Assembly (NCBI RefSeq): GCF_000308435.1
Contig: NZ_BAFR01000003.1
Location: 36,730-100,729 of the forward strand
Reading direction: 5' to 3'
DNA from: Nocardia araoensis NBRC 100135
GTDB lineage: Bacteria > Actinomycetota > Actinomycetes > Mycobacteriales > Mycobacteriaceae
Length of the DNA stretch: 64,000 nucleotides
The translations under genes were made by a program, and so were the position numbers. The notes under the pieces are model-generated. The model worked only from the letters and a program-made list of their open reading frames with translations. It made no database searches and was not told where the DNA came from. Shown here in pieces: positions 36,013 through 45,200 of the stretch (position 1 is the stretch's first letter; every line of letters starts with the position of its first letter).

Positions 36013-37059
36013 TCAGCGTCGCGAGTTCCGCTCCCGGAACATCTTCCGGTGCTGCTTGGTGATGTCCCGCCAGGCTCGTTCGCGTTCGGCTTGCAGCCGC
36101 TTGTCGGTGCGCGCCCGCATCCACTCGTTCTCCCGCGCCAGCTTGTCGTAACTGTCGAGCCTGCGTTGGGTGAGTTCGCCGTTGTCGATCGCCTCCCGTA
36201 CCGCGCACCCCGGTTCGCCGTGGTGTGCGCAATCGCCGAAACGGCATCGGGCGGCGAGGGTTTCGATGTCGCTGAAGGTCTTCTCGATGCCTTCGGCAGC
36301 GTCCCACAGTCCGACGCCGCGCAGCCCGGGCGTATCGATCAGAGTGCCGCCGCCGGGCAGCGGGCGCAGTTCCCGGTGCACCGTGGTGTGCCTGCCCTTC
36401 TTGTCGGTGTCGCGGACCGCGTTGGTGGCGAAGACCTCCGCGCCGAGCAGCGCGTTGGCGAGGGTCGACTTCCCAGCACCGGAGGGTCCGAGCAGTGCGA
36501 CGGTGCCGTCCAGCATCGCGGTGAGCACGTCCAGCCCGAGCCCGGTGCTCGCGCTCACCTCGAGCACGGCAGCGGCCGGTGCGACGGCGCGCACCTGGGC
36601 GAGCGGGATGTTCTCGGCCGCGTCGGCCTTGGTGAGCAGCACGATCGGCTGGGCGTTGCTCTCCCAGACCAGCGCGAGCATGCGTTCGATGCGGCCGAGA
36701 TCCACATCGCCGTCGGCGGCGGTGCAGATCAGCACGGTGTCGACGTTGGCGGCGAGCACCTGGCCGTGGGACCGCCCGGATACCGACGATCGCACGATCG
36801 CCGATCGGCGCGGCAGCAACCGGCGCACCGCCGACGTGGCGTCAACGGTCACCCAGTCGCCGGTGCACAGCCCGCTGACCTCGGAATCCGGGCGCGGGCA
36901 GCGAGCGCGGGCGAGCCCGCCCGGCGTGGCCACATCGCATTCACTGCGATCCATGCGGATCACGCGCGCGGGGACACAGTCTTCCTCGATCATCGAGGCG
37001 TACTGCGAGGCAACGGCTTCGGTCCAGCCGTAAGGGACGAGAAGGTCGTGGTCGACCAT
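36013..37059 (-). CDS. rsgA: Ribosome-biogenesis GTPase RsgA
   Basis: 348 residues. Circularly permuted GTPase that checks late assembly of the 30S subunit. Order of motifs: OB-fold N-terminus, G4 (LLTKAD), G1 (GPSGAGKS), G3 (DTPGL), then the zinc finger CRFGDCAHHGEPGC. ATG 37059 is used; the frame is open to 37173 but that part has no similarity to the family. A short frame with a strong ribosome-binding site lies just upstream (37103-37192). Confidence 0.93.
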   Translation of the reverse strand: MVDHDLLVPYGWTEAVASQYASMIEEDCVPARVIRMDRSECDVATPGGLARARCPRPDSEVSGLCTGDWVTVDATSAVRRLLPRRSAIVRSSVSGRSHGQVLAANVDTVLICTAADGDVDLGRIERMLALVWESNAQPIVLLTKADAAENIPLAQVRAVAPAAAVLEVSASTGLGLDVLTAMLDGTVALLGPSGAGKSTLANALLGAEVFATNAVRDTDKKGRHTTVHRELRPLPGGGTLIDTPGLRGVGLWDAAEGIEKTFSDIETLAARCRFGDCAHHGEPGCAVREAIDNGELTQRRLDSYDKLARENEWMRARTDKRLQAERERAWRDITKQHRKMFRERNSRR

Positions 37060-37102
37060 GATGGAAGGAGTCCTTCGTCGGGCGCCGAACCCGACGGAGG
37101 GT

Positions 37103-37192
37103 TCAGCGAGCGGAGAATGAGGGGGAGTTTCGTGTGGCGGCATGACCGACGTCAGCTCGCCTGAACACGACAACCCGAACGTTCCTCGTCAC
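37103..37192 (-). CDS. Possible small ORF upstream of rsgA
   Basis: 29 residues, GTG to TGA (VTRNVRVVVFRRADVGHAAT and on). GGAGGTG lies 8 nt before the GTG, a better site than that of rsgA itself. It ends 44 bp before the rsgA ATG. It could be a leader peptide or chance; no family recognised. Confidence 0.35.
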   Translation of the reverse strand: MTRNVRVVVFRRADVGHAATRNSPSFSAR

Positions 37193-37314
37193 GGTCCACA
37201 CCTCCTTACCTCTCTCGCGGTCTCACCACCCTTGCATCCGAATCCGCCCCGCACAACCGAATTTACGATTTCCGGATCGGCGTGCGCCCGGCCCGACGCG
37301 AGGACTACCCGGCG

Positions 37315-38322
37315 TCAGTCGGGCTTGCCGAACTGCTCGTGGCGGCCGAGCGAGCGTAGGTGGAACCATTCGCGCAGGCCGGCGGGGTCGCGGCGGGTGA
37401 CCAGGAAGAACCAGGAGAAGCGAACCCATTCCTGGGGCAGCAGCTTCCGCATGCCCGGCTGGGACATCAGGTAGCCGCGGTTGCGGTAGGTGAAATAGCG
37501 CTTCACCGGATCGTCGGGATACTGCGTGTGCATCCGGCCGCCGAGAATCGGCTTGAACTCGGCCGCGCCGTTGGGATGCAGATACGCCGTCTGCAGGCAG
37601 GTGCCGAACGGCAGCCCGGAGCGCACCAGCCTGCGATGCACCTCCACCTCGTCGCCGCGCACGAACAGGCGCAGATCCGGCACGCCGATCACGTCGACCG
37701 CCCGCGCGGAGATCAGCGCGCCGTTGAACAGCGAGGCGATGCCGGGCAGGAAATCGTCGTCGCCGAGTTCCGAGCGCAGCCTGCGCCAGACCACGCCGCG
37801 GCGCAGCGGGAAGGCGAGCCGGTCGGGCTCATCGATGTCGCAGACGACAGGCGAGACCTCGACCAAGCCGTGCCGGTCCGCGCAGTCCAGCAGGGTGGAC
37901 AGCACGTCGGGGCCTTCGGGCCTGCCGTCGTCGTCGGCGAGCCATACCCAGTCCGCGCCGATGCTCAGCGCATGCAGCATGCCGAGCGCGAACCCGCCCG
38001 CTCCGCCGAGGTTGTGCGCCGAGCCCAGGTAGGTGGATTCCACCGGCTGGTCGCGCACCAGGTCGGCGACTTCGGTCTCGTTGCCGTTGTCGACCACGAT
38101 GAGGTGGTCCACCGGCCGGGACTGCGAGGTGACGACTTTCAACGACTCGGCGAGCAGTTCGCGGCGCTTGTGCGTGACCACCACGGCCACGATGCGCGGT
38201 TGCGAATCAGGCACCGGCGCTGCTGATTTCGCGGCGGGCTCGACGGCCTCCTCCGGCACGGAGCCGATCCGGGCCTGCGCCCCTTCGTCGATCGGGGTGT
38301 CCTGCCCGGTCGGCTCACTCAT
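37315..38322 (-). CDS. glfT1: Galactofuranosyltransferase GlfT1
   Basis: 335 residues. It adds the first two galactofuranose units to the rhamnose of the lipid-linked linker, starting galactan synthesis. The GT-A core begins at IVAVVVTHKRRELL; the metal-binding block is LADDDGRPEGP; further blocks are FNGALISARAV and LFVRGDEVEVH. The first ~40 residues are a flexible extension. Its ATG overlaps the wzt stop as ATGA. The wzm-wzt-glfT1 grouping matches Rv3781-Rv3783 of M. tuberculosis. Confidence 0.95.
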   Translation of the reverse strand: MSEPTGQDTPIDEGAQARIGSVPEEAVEPAAKSAAPVPDSQPRIVAVVVTHKRRELLAESLKVVTSQSRPVDHLIVVDNGNETEVADLVRDQPVESTYLGSAHNLGGAGGFALGMLHALSIGADWVWLADDDGRPEGPDVLSTLLDCADRHGLVEVSPVVCDIDEPDRLAFPLRRGVVWRRLRSELGDDDFLPGIASLFNGALISARAVDVIGVPDLRLFVRGDEVEVHRRLVRSGLPFGTCLQTAYLHPNGAAEFKPILGGRMHTQYPDDPVKRYFTYRNRGYLMSQPGMRKLLPQEWVRFSWFFLVTRRDPAGLREWFHLRSLGRHEQFGKPD

Positions 38323-39155
38323 GCCTGATTCCGCTCCAATTCTCGTTCGTTTGTCCCGCCCCGTTCCGCTTCCAGCTCGCGCAGCACGGTCGCGACGTGA
38401 TTCCCCGCCTCCGGCCCCTCATAGGCTCGCACCACTTCTTCGATGCCGCCACGCAGCCGGATCTGGCCGTGGTCGATCCACAGCGCCGTATCGCACAGCT
38501 GCGCGAGGAATTCGTTCGAATGGCTCGCGAAGACCAGGATGCCCGAACGCGCCACCAACGACTGCAACCGCTTGCGGGCCTTCTTCATGAATTCCGCGTC
38601 GACGGCGCCGATGCCCTCGTCGAGCAGCAGGATCTCCGGATCGATCGAGGTGACCACGCCCATCGCGAGGCGAACCCGCATACCGGTGGAATAGGTGCGC
38701 AGCGGCATGGACAGGTATTCGCCGAGCTCGGTGAAATCGGCGATCTCATCGATCTTCGACAGCATCTGCTTGCGGGTCTGCCCGAGGAACAGGCCCCGAA
38801 TGATGATGTTCTCGTAGCCGGAGATCTCCGGGTCCATGCCGACGCCGAGGTCGAACACCGGCGCCACCCGCCCGCGGATGCGCGCACTGCCGCGCGAGGG
38901 TTCGTAGATGCCCGAAAGCAGGCGCAGCAGGGTCGATTTGCCCGCGCCGTTGTGCCCGACCAAGCCGACCCGATCGCCTTCCTTCAGCGACAGATTGATC
39001 TCCCGCAGGGCCTCGACCACGACGACGTCGGATTTGTTGCGCCCGATCGCGCCGCCGGCCTTGCCGAGGAACGCCTTCTTCAACGACCGCGATTTGGCGT
39101 CGAAGATCGGGAATTCGACCCAGGCCTCCTGGGTCTCGATACTCACACGACTCAT
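38319..39155 (-). CDS. wzt: ABC transporter ATP-binding protein of galactan export (Wzt-like)
   Basis: 278 residues. ATPase half of the O-antigen-type ABC exporter thought to move lipid-linked galactan across the membrane. Walker A is GHNGAGKS, the signature is YSTGM (the Wzt-type variant), Walker B is EILLLDEGIG, and the H-loop is FASHSNE. It has no carbohydrate-binding C-terminal domain. It follows wzm with a 10-bp gap and overlaps glfT1 by ATGA. Confidence 0.94.
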   Translation of the reverse strand: MSRVSIETQEAWVEFPIFDAKSRSLKKAFLGKAGGAIGRNKSDVVVVEALREINLSLKEGDRVGLVGHNGAGKSTLLRLLSGIYEPSRGSARIRGRVAPVFDLGVGMDPEISGYENIIIRGLFLGQTRKQMLSKIDEIADFTELGEYLSMPLRTYSTGMRVRLAMGVVTSIDPEILLLDEGIGAVDAEFMKKARKRLQSLVARSGILVFASHSNEFLAQLCDTALWIDHGQIRLRGGIEEVVRAYEGPEAGNHVATVLRELEAERGGTNERELERNQA

Positions 39156-39165
39156 CGGGGCGCTC

Positions 39166-40209
39166 CTATACCCAGTACGGTACGCGCGAACGGAACTGCT
39201 TCATGGCGAGGATCGCCACGATCCAGCCCAGCAGGGTGATCGTGCCGACGACCAGCCAGTGCCGCAGTTCCTGCGGTTCGCCGAGCAGGGGCGCCCGGAC
39301 GATCTCGAGATAGTGGAACGTCGGCACGAGTTCGGCCAGCTTCGCGCGGTCGCCGTTGCCCATCTGCGATTGCAGCGTCTTCGTCGTCCACATGACCGGC
39401 GTCAGCACGAACAGCATCAGCGTGGTGCTGCCGAGAATCGGCGCGATGTCGCGATAGCGCGTGCTGAAGATGCCGAACACGATCGACACCCACATCGAAT
39501 TCAGGAAGATCAGCGCGATCGCCGGAATCGCCATGAGGCTGGCCACCCCGAGATGGCGCCACACGCCGAACGCGGCGAGCATCACCAGGTAGATGACCAT
39601 GTTGTGGGCGAAGAAGAGCAGTTGCCGCCACACCAGCCGGTAGACGTGCACGCTCAGCGCCGAGGGCAGCTGCTTGATCAGGCCCTCGTTGGCGATGAAG
39701 ACCTCCGAGCCCTCCAGGATGCTCGCGCTGATCACGTTCCAGATGATCAACCCGACCGTCACATAGGGCAGGTACTCGCGCAGCGGCTGGCCGAGCAGCG
39801 CCGCGTACAGCACGCCCATCGCCACGGCCTGCAAGCCGGTGGCGATGGTGATCCAGAACGGCCCGAGCACCGAGCGGCGGTAGCGCTGCTTGATGTCCTG
39901 CCAGCCGAGCGACAGCCACAGCTCCCGCTGGGCGAAGCCGCCCGCGAAGTCCTGGAACGCGCGCCGGAACGTCTGCGAGTCCGGCACGATCTTCGCCTCG
40001 GTGGCTCCGGCGTGCAGGGTCTCCGTCTGCGGTGTGGCAGCGCTCACCGGGGCCTCCGGTGCATCGTCTTCGGAACGCACCGTGTGCTCGGCCGAGGGGG
40101 TCGAGCTGTCATCTGAACGCGCTTGGTCATCGGAACCAACTGAGCTCTCTTCAGGACGCACCGCACTCGGATCGGAAACCGAGTCGGAGCGAGCGGCAGC
40201 GGCGGGCAC
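39166..40209 (-). CDS. wzm: ABC transporter permease of galactan export (Wzm-like)
   Basis: 347 residues. An unusually long Ser/Glu-rich cytoplasmic N-terminus (~85 residues) precedes the ABC-2 permease domain with six membrane segments. Typical Wzm features are LGWQDIKQRYRRSVLGPFW and the MWVSIVFGIFSTRYRDI loop. It pairs with Wzt. The N-terminal extension may be overcalled, but no better start with a ribosome-binding site was found. Confidence 0.93.
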   Translation of the reverse strand: MPAAAARSDSVSDPSAVRPEESSVGSDDQARSDDSSTPSAEHTVRSEDDAPEAPVSAATPQTETLHAGATEAKIVPDSQTFRRAFQDFAGGFAQRELWLSLGWQDIKQRYRRSVLGPFWITIATGLQAVAMGVLYAALLGQPLREYLPYVTVGLIIWNVISASILEGSEVFIANEGLIKQLPSALSVHVYRLVWRQLLFFAHNMVIYLVMLAAFGVWRHLGVASLMAIPAIALIFLNSMWVSIVFGIFSTRYRDIAPILGSTTLMLFVLTPVMWTTKTLQSQMGNGDRAKLAELVPTFHYLEIVRAPLLGEPQELRHWLVVGTITLLGWIVAILAMKQFRSRVPYWV

Positions 40210-40269
40210 GGTGCACGAGACTACCCCGGTGGCTTCCCGCCACCGCGTGGCACACGCGCGTCGCCGGTC

Positions 40270-40872
40270 TCACAGGTACTGGCCGGAACCGCCGGTGACG
40301 TGACCGGCCTGGCTACCGCGCGGGTCGGCGACGTTGAGTCCGGGCGGCAGCGCCCCTTGACGCATCTGTTCGAGCTGGGCGCGCGCGGCCATCTGCTGGG
40401 CGAACAGCGCCGTCTGGATGCCGTGGAACAGGCCCTCCAGCCAGCCGACCAGCTGGGCCTGCGCGATTCGCAGTTCGGCATCGGACGGGACGGCGTCGTC
40501 GGTGAACGGCAGGGTGAGCCGCTCGAGCTCCTCCCGCAGTTCGGGGGCGAGGCCCTGCTCCAGCTCCCGCACCGAGGAGGTGTGGATCTCCTTGAGGCGA
40601 TTGCGGCTGGCCTCGTCCAGCGGAGCGGCGCGCACCTCCTCGAGCAGCTGCTTGATCATGGTGCCGATCCGCATCACCTTCGCGGGCTGCTCGACCATGT
40701 CGGCGAGCGATTCGCCGGAGTCGTCCCGGTCGTCCGACTTGTCCTTGTTATCGTCGGTCACGACCTGCGCGGTGAAGGGCGCCTCCGATCCGGCCGCCGC
40801 CGGGATGGCCAACGGCCTGCCGTCGGGTCCGACAACGACGATGTGGTCCGGTGCCTCATACGAGTGCGTCAT
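40270..40872 (-). CDS. bpa: Bacterial proteasome activator Bpa
   Basis: 200 residues. ATP-independent ring-shaped activator of the 20S proteasome (Rv3780 family). Four-helix region from ~50 to 165 (MRIGTMIKQLLEEVRAAPLDE and on) and the C-terminal GQYL motif that docks in the proteasome pockets is intact. A disordered N-terminus of about 50 residues is longer than in M. tuberculosis. ATG 40872 gives the familiar MTHSYE start. It lies upstream of the wzm-wzt-glfT1 genes, as in mycobacteria. Confidence 0.93.
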   Translation of the reverse strand: MTHSYEAPDHIVVVGPDGRPLAIPAAAGSEAPFTAQVVTDDNKDKSDDRDDSGESLADMVEQPAKVMRIGTMIKQLLEEVRAAPLDEASRNRLKEIHTSSVRELEQGLAPELREELERLTLPFTDDAVPSDAELRIAQAQLVGWLEGLFHGIQTALFAQQMAARAQLEQMRQGALPPGLNVADPRGSQAGHVTGGSGQYL

Positions 40873-41110
40873 GGTCCCTATCATGTCGTGTTCGCTCGGA
40901 ACGCGCTAAGCCGGTGTTCCGCAGTGGGCACACTGGGCAGGGTGCGGCGCGTATCGCGGGTACGCACCACCGTGGGGGCCGGCGTTCTATTCTGTTCGGG
41001 TCGTGCGGTTCGGATTTGTCGAAAGTCGGTCGCCATGCTGAGTCCCAGGTCGCTGTGCTCTCGCCACGATGTGGAGGGGAACGCGGTTACACAGGCTCGC
41101 CCGCTGCCCT

Positions 41111-41116
41111 TAGAGT
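41111..41116 (+). promoter_or_regulatory. -10 box of the aminotransferase-like gene, leaderless
   Basis: TAGAGT, 7 nt before ATG 41124. Confidence 0.45.
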
Positions 41117-41123
41117 GGCCAGC

Positions 41124-42326
41124 ATGACTTACGACGTCGCGCGGGTTCGGGGCCTGATACCGTCCCTGGGCGACGGCTGGATCCATCTGGACCCGCAAGC
41201 GGGAATGCTGGTCCCGGACGCGGTATCCCGGGCTGTTTCAACGGGTTTCCGAACCTCTTCCTTTTCTCATATCGGCCGGACCGCCGCGGCCGTGCGCAGC
41301 GCGGCGATTCTGGACGCGGCCCGCGAGGCCGTGGCCGACCTGGTCGGCGGTGACCCGGCGGGTGTCGTGCTCGGCCCCGACCGTGCGGTCCTGCTGGCCT
41401 GGCTCGCCGAATCGCTGAGCTCCCGCCTCGGCCTCGGCACCGGCATCGTGCTGTCCCGGCTGGACGACGAGGCCAATGTCGCGCCGTGGTTGCGCATCGC
41501 CAACCGCTACGGCGCGCACGTGCGCTGGGCCGAGGTGGAGATCGAGACCTGTGAGATGCCGTCCTGGCAGTTCGAGGAACTGATCGGCCCCACGGCGCGA
41601 CTGGTCGCGCTCACCGCCGCCTCGCCCATCGTCGGCTCGGCGCCCGCGGTGCGGGTGGCCGCGGACCGGGTGCACGAGGTGGGCGGCCTGCTCGTGGCGG
41701 ACGCGTTCGGCGCCGCGCCCTACGCGCTGATCGACATCGAGGAACTGAACGCCGACGTCGTCGCGTTGAGCGCACCGGCATGGGGCGGTCCGCAGATCGG
41801 CGCGCTGGTCTTCCGCGACCCCGCGTTCCTGGACCGGATCCCGTCCATGTCGCTCAACCCCTATGCGAAGGGCGCCGAGCGACTCGAGGTCGGCGGGCAC
41901 CAGTACGCGCTGCTGGCGGGCCTGACCACCTCGATCGACTTCCTGGCCGGGCTGGACGAACGCGCGCACGGCACCCGGCGCGAGCGCCTGGAGATGTCGA
42001 TCACCTCGTTGCAGGACTATCACGACCAGCTGTTCGAGCACTTGATGAGCATGCTCGACTCGATCCCGAGTCTCACCGTGATCGGCCGCGCGTCCACCCG
42101 CATTCCCACGGTCAGCTTCACGCTCGCGGGCATGCAGGCGGAGAAGGTCGCGGCGAAGCTCGCCGACAACCGGATCGGCACGGTGAGCGGCGTGCACGGC
42201 GGCAGCAGGCTGCTGGACGCGCTCGGCGTCAACGACGAGGGCGGCGCGGTGACCATCGGCCTGGCGCCCTACACCACCAAGTTCGAGATCGATCAGCTCG
42301 GCAGGGCGCTGCTGGCGCTGGAGTGA
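41124..42326 (+). CDS. Class-V aminotransferase / cysteine desulfurase-like protein without the PLP lysine
   Basis: 400 residues, fold type I of the SufS/NifS group (Rv3778c position, beside bpa and the quinone reductase). The DAFGAAPYALIDIEEL block matches the usual Asp-x-Ala-Gln-x-x-Pro-His region, and the strand before the PLP lysine reads VVALSAPAWGGPQIGAL. Where an HK pair is expected there is P218-A219, so the PLP-binding lysine is missing; the preceding His is also Tyr. It may be a pseudoenzyme or bind another ligand. A C-terminal RIGTVSGVHGGSRLLDALGV is normal for the fold. ATG 41124 follows a -10 box by 7 nt. The frame is open further upstream but without similarity. Confidence 0.85.
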   Translation: MTYDVARVRGLIPSLGDGWIHLDPQAGMLVPDAVSRAVSTGFRTSSFSHIGRTAAAVRSAAILDAAREAVADLVGGDPAGVVLGPDRAVLLAWLAESLSSRLGLGTGIVLSRLDDEANVAPWLRIANRYGAHVRWAEVEIETCEMPSWQFEELIGPTARLVALTAASPIVGSAPAVRVAADRVHEVGGLLVADAFGAAPYALIDIEELNADVVALSAPAWGGPQIGALVFRDPAFLDRIPSMSLNPYAKGAERLEVGGHQYALLAGLTTSIDFLAGLDERAHGTRRERLEMSITSLQDYHDQLFEHLMSMLDSIPSLTVIGRASTRIPTVSFTLAGMQAEKVAAKLADNRIGTVSGVHGGSRLLDALGVNDEGGAVTIGLAPYTTKFEIDQLGRALLALE

Positions 42327-42333
42327 GCGGCGC

Positions 42334-43341
42334 TCAGAGTTCCGCCACCCGCAACACGACCTTGCCGAACACCTCGCCGGAGTCCAGCAGCCGGTGCGCT
42401 TCGGCGGCCTCTTCGATCGGCAGTTCGGCCGCGATCACGGGCGCCACCGTGCCGTCGGCGATCAACGGCCACAGCTGCCCGCGCACCTCGGCCACGATCT
42501 CGGCTTTGCTGCCCGAGCCGGTCGCGGGCCGCGCGCGCACGTTGGTGGCGTGGACGGTGCCCCACTTGCGCAGCAGGGCGCCCAGGTTCAGTTCGGCGTT
42601 CACGCCGCCCTGCATGCCGATCACCACGAGACGGCCGTGCTCGGCCAGCGCGTCGACGTTGCGTCCCAGGTAGGCCGCGCCCATGTTGTCGAGGATGACG
42701 TCCGCGCCGGAGCCGCCCGCGCCCGAGCGCTCGGCGCGCACGGCGGCGACGAAGTCGTCCTCCTTGTAGTTGATCAGCACGTCGGCCCCGAGCTCCGCGC
42801 AGCGCGCCAGCTTCTCGGCCGATCCAGCGGTCACCGCGACGCGCGCGCCGAGGGCCTTGGCGACCTGGATGGCGTGCGTGCCGATCCCGCTGCCGCCGCC
42901 GTGGATCAGGAGCAGCTGGTTGGCCCGCAGGCCCGCGGTCATCACCAGGTTCGACCAGACGGTGGCCGCCACTTCGGGCAGCCCGGCCGCCGCGCCCAGG
43001 TCGAGGCTTTCCGGAACCGCAAGCACCTGGGTGGCGGGCACCACGACCCGCTCGGCGTAGCCGCCGCCGGACAGCAGCGCGCACACCCGATCGCCGACCG
43101 CCCAGTCGCGGACTCCGTCGCCGACTCCGGCGATCACACCGGAGCATTCCAGGCCGAGCAGCGGACTGGCTCCCGGCGGGGGCGGGTAATAGCCCTGACG
43201 CTGCAACAGATCGGCCCGATTGACCCCCGCGGCGGCCACGTCGATCAGCACTTCGCCGTGTCCCGGTGTCGGCTCCGGCACCTCGGACAAGATCATGACC
43301 TCGGGACCGCCGGAACCGTTCAGATCTATCGCGCGCACCAT
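42334..43341 (-). CDS. NADPH:quinone reductase, zeta-crystallin type
   Basis: 335 residues, medium-chain dehydrogenase fold without zinc ligands. N-terminal GroES-like domain with GVNRADLLQRQGYYPPPPGAS, the PIG3/QOR signature, then GLECSGVI; the NADPH motif is GGGSGIGTHAIQVAK, and SAEKLARCAELGAD follows. It reduces quinones or enones with NADPH. It is convergent with the aminotransferase-like gene (7 bp apart); the same two genes are neighbours in mycobacteria (Rv3777-Rv3778c). Confidence 0.92.
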   Translation of the reverse strand: MVRAIDLNGSGGPEVMILSEVPEPTPGHGEVLIDVAAAGVNRADLLQRQGYYPPPPGASPLLGLECSGVIAGVGDGVRDWAVGDRVCALLSGGGYAERVVVPATQVLAVPESLDLGAAAGLPEVAATVWSNLVMTAGLRANQLLLIHGGGSGIGTHAIQVAKALGARVAVTAGSAEKLARCAELGADVLINYKEDDFVAAVRAERSGAGGSGADVILDNMGAAYLGRNVDALAEHGRLVVIGMQGGVNAELNLGALLRKWGTVHATNVRARPATGSGSKAEIVAEVRGQLWPLIADGTVAPVIAAELPIEEAAEAHRLLDSGEVFGKVVLRVAEL

Positions 43342-43442
43342 GCCATAGTGCTCCGCGCGGACGGACGGCCGCGCGCTGGCCCCCGGAGCCGACCTTTCCG
43401 GATCGATCCGGCAAGCGGCCTGCGGTGACCGGCGTCACGGAC

Positions 43443-43448
43443 TACCGT
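43443..43448 (+). promoter_or_regulatory. -10 box of the FMN oxidase gene, leaderless
   Basis: TACCGT; ATG 43456 is 7 nt downstream (GTG 43453 is 4 nt), supporting the ATG. Confidence 0.45.
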
Positions 43449-43455
43449 TCCGGTG

Positions 43456-44634
43456 ATGAGCGGCGGCTTCATCGATTTCCAGAACGAGATCTACCTCGGC
43501 GGTCTGGGCGGCACGACACCTGAATTGCCCATGACCGCAGCAGGTCTGGAATCGCTGGCGCGGGAGCGGCTGGATCCGGCCGCGTTCGCCTACGTGGCGG
43601 GCAGCGCGTCCGCCGAGCGCACCGCCGCGGCCAACCGATCCGCCTTCGACCGCTACCGCATCCTGCCGCGGATGCTGCGCGGCTCCACCGGCCCCGGCGC
43701 GCGGGATCTGTCCGTCGAGGTGCTCGGCACGAAACTGGCCGCGCCCGTGCTCACCGCGCCGGTCGGCGTCCTGGAACTGCTGCACGAGGGCGGCGAGGTG
43801 ATCGTGGCCGAGGTGACCAAGGAACTCGGCATCGGGACCGTGCTGTCCACCGCCGCCTCTTCGACCATCGAGGACGTCGGCGCGGCGGCCGGTGCCTGGT
43901 GGTACCAGCTGTACTGGCCCGCCGACGACGAACTGGCCTGCTCCTTCGTCCGGCGCGCCGAACGGGCCGGGGCCTCGGCGATCGTGGTCACCGTGGACAC
44001 CCCGGTCCTCGGCTGGCGGCCGCGCGACCTGGAACAGGCGCACCTGCCGTTCCTGCACGGCAAGGGCATCGCCAACTATCTGTCCGATCCGGTGTTCCTG
44101 GCCAAACTGCCGACCCCGCCGGAGGAGAGCGAGGAGGCGATGCGGACGGCCATCCTCACCTGGGTGGGGCTGTTCGGCAACCACACGCTGCGGCTCGCCG
44201 ACGTCGCGCGGCTGCGCGAATGGACGGACCTCCCGATCGCGGTGAAAGGTATCCTGCACCCCGACGACGCACGTCAGGCGGTGGACGCCGGCGCCGACGC
44301 GGTGGTGGTGAGTAATCACGGCGGCCGCCAGGTGGACGGCTCGATCGCGGCGCTGGACGCGCTGCCCGCGGTCGTCGCCACCATCGGCGATCGCGCCGAC
44401 GTGCTGTTCGACTCCGGCCTGCGCACCGGTTCCGACGTGCTCGTCGCGCTGGCCCTGGGTGCGAAGGCGGTGCTGTACGGGCGGCCGTGGGCCTACGGCC
44501 TCGGGGTGGCGGGCGCCACGGGGGTCCGGCACGCGCTGCGCACATTGCTCGCCGATTTCGACTCCGCGCTCGGCCTCGCCGGATGCACGAGCCCGGCCGC
44601 GGTGAACCGCGCACTGCTGTCCACGGTGCGCTGA
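43456..44634 (+). CDS. FMN-dependent alpha-hydroxy acid dehydrogenase, lactate 2-monooxygenase-like
   Basis: 392 residues, TIM barrel. The FMN and active-site block SNHGGRQVDG carries the catalytic His and Arg; PVGVLELLHEGGE and the lysine of AVKGILHPDDARQ are also present. The FGWRPRDL-type loop (LGWRPRDLEQAHLPFL) and the start FIDFQNEIYLGGL match the mycobacterial lactate 2-monooxygenase, which has a similar length (~394). It likely oxidises L-lactate or another 2-hydroxy acid. Confidence 0.88.
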   Translation: MSGGFIDFQNEIYLGGLGGTTPELPMTAAGLESLARERLDPAAFAYVAGSASAERTAAANRSAFDRYRILPRMLRGSTGPGARDLSVEVLGTKLAAPVLTAPVGVLELLHEGGEVIVAEVTKELGIGTVLSTAASSTIEDVGAAAGAWWYQLYWPADDELACSFVRRAERAGASAIVVTVDTPVLGWRPRDLEQAHLPFLHGKGIANYLSDPVFLAKLPTPPEESEEAMRTAILTWVGLFGNHTLRLADVARLREWTDLPIAVKGILHPDDARQAVDAGADAVVVSNHGGRQVDGSIAALDALPAVVATIGDRADVLFDSGLRTGSDVLVALALGAKAVLYGRPWAYGLGVAGATGVRHALRTLLADFDSALGLAGCTSPAAVNRALLSTVR

Positions 44635-44671
44635 CCTGCGATAGTTGCCCATTTCCGCACTTCGCCGCGCA

Positions 44672-44677
44672 TAGAAT
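44672..44677 (+). promoter_or_regulatory. -10 box of marR, leaderless
   Basis: TAGAAT, 7 nt before GTG 44685. ATG 44676 lies inside the box and is therefore not used. Confidence 0.5.
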
Positions 44678-44684
44678 GACCACT

Positions 44685-45176
44685 GTGCATCCCGAATCGA
44701 CCGGTCGCGTCGTGGCCGAGCCGCGCTGGCTCACCCCGGCGCAGCAGCGCGCCTGGCGCGCCTACATGGACGGCCACCAGCGCCTGATGACGGCGCTGAA
44801 TCGTCAGCTGCAACGTGACAGCGACCTGACCGTCGCCGAATACCGAATCCTGGTCCTGCTCTCCGAGGCACCGGACCGCTCGTTGCGGATGAGCGAGCTG
44901 GCCGACGGCGTGCTGTCCTCACGCAGCAAGCTGACCCATCAGATCCGGCGGCTGGAGGCGCAGAAGATGGTCCGCCGCAACACCTGCCTGGAAGACGGCC
45001 GCGGCGTGCTCGCCGAACTCACCGACGAGGGCATGCGCCGCCTGCAAGCCGCCGCCCCCGGCCACGTCGAAGCCGTCCGCAGCCACTTCATCGATCTGCT
45101 CGCCCCGGCCCAGCTCGAGGTGATCGCCGACGTCTTCGGCCGCGTCGACGAGGAAATCGGCAAGCACTCCGGCTGA
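44685..45176 (+). CDS. MarR-family transcriptional regulator
   Basis: 163 residues. Winged helix with LRMSELADGVLSSRSKLTHQIRRLE and wing CLEDGRGVLAELTDEG. The N-terminal helix has the LTPAQQRAWRAYMDGHQRL pattern of actinobacterial MarR proteins with a large self-contained dimer region. It begins 50 bp after the FMN oxidase on the same strand but has its own -10. Target genes are unknown; the oxidase next door is a candidate. Confidence 0.9.
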   Translation: MHPESTGRVVAEPRWLTPAQQRAWRAYMDGHQRLMTALNRQLQRDSDLTVAEYRILVLLSEAPDRSLRMSELADGVLSSRSKLTHQIRRLEAQKMVRRNTCLEDGRGVLAELTDEGMRRLQAAAPGHVEAVRSHFIDLLAPAQLEVIADVFGRVDEEIGKHSG

Positions 45177-45200
45177 ACCGTCCGCTACGATCAGGTGCCT

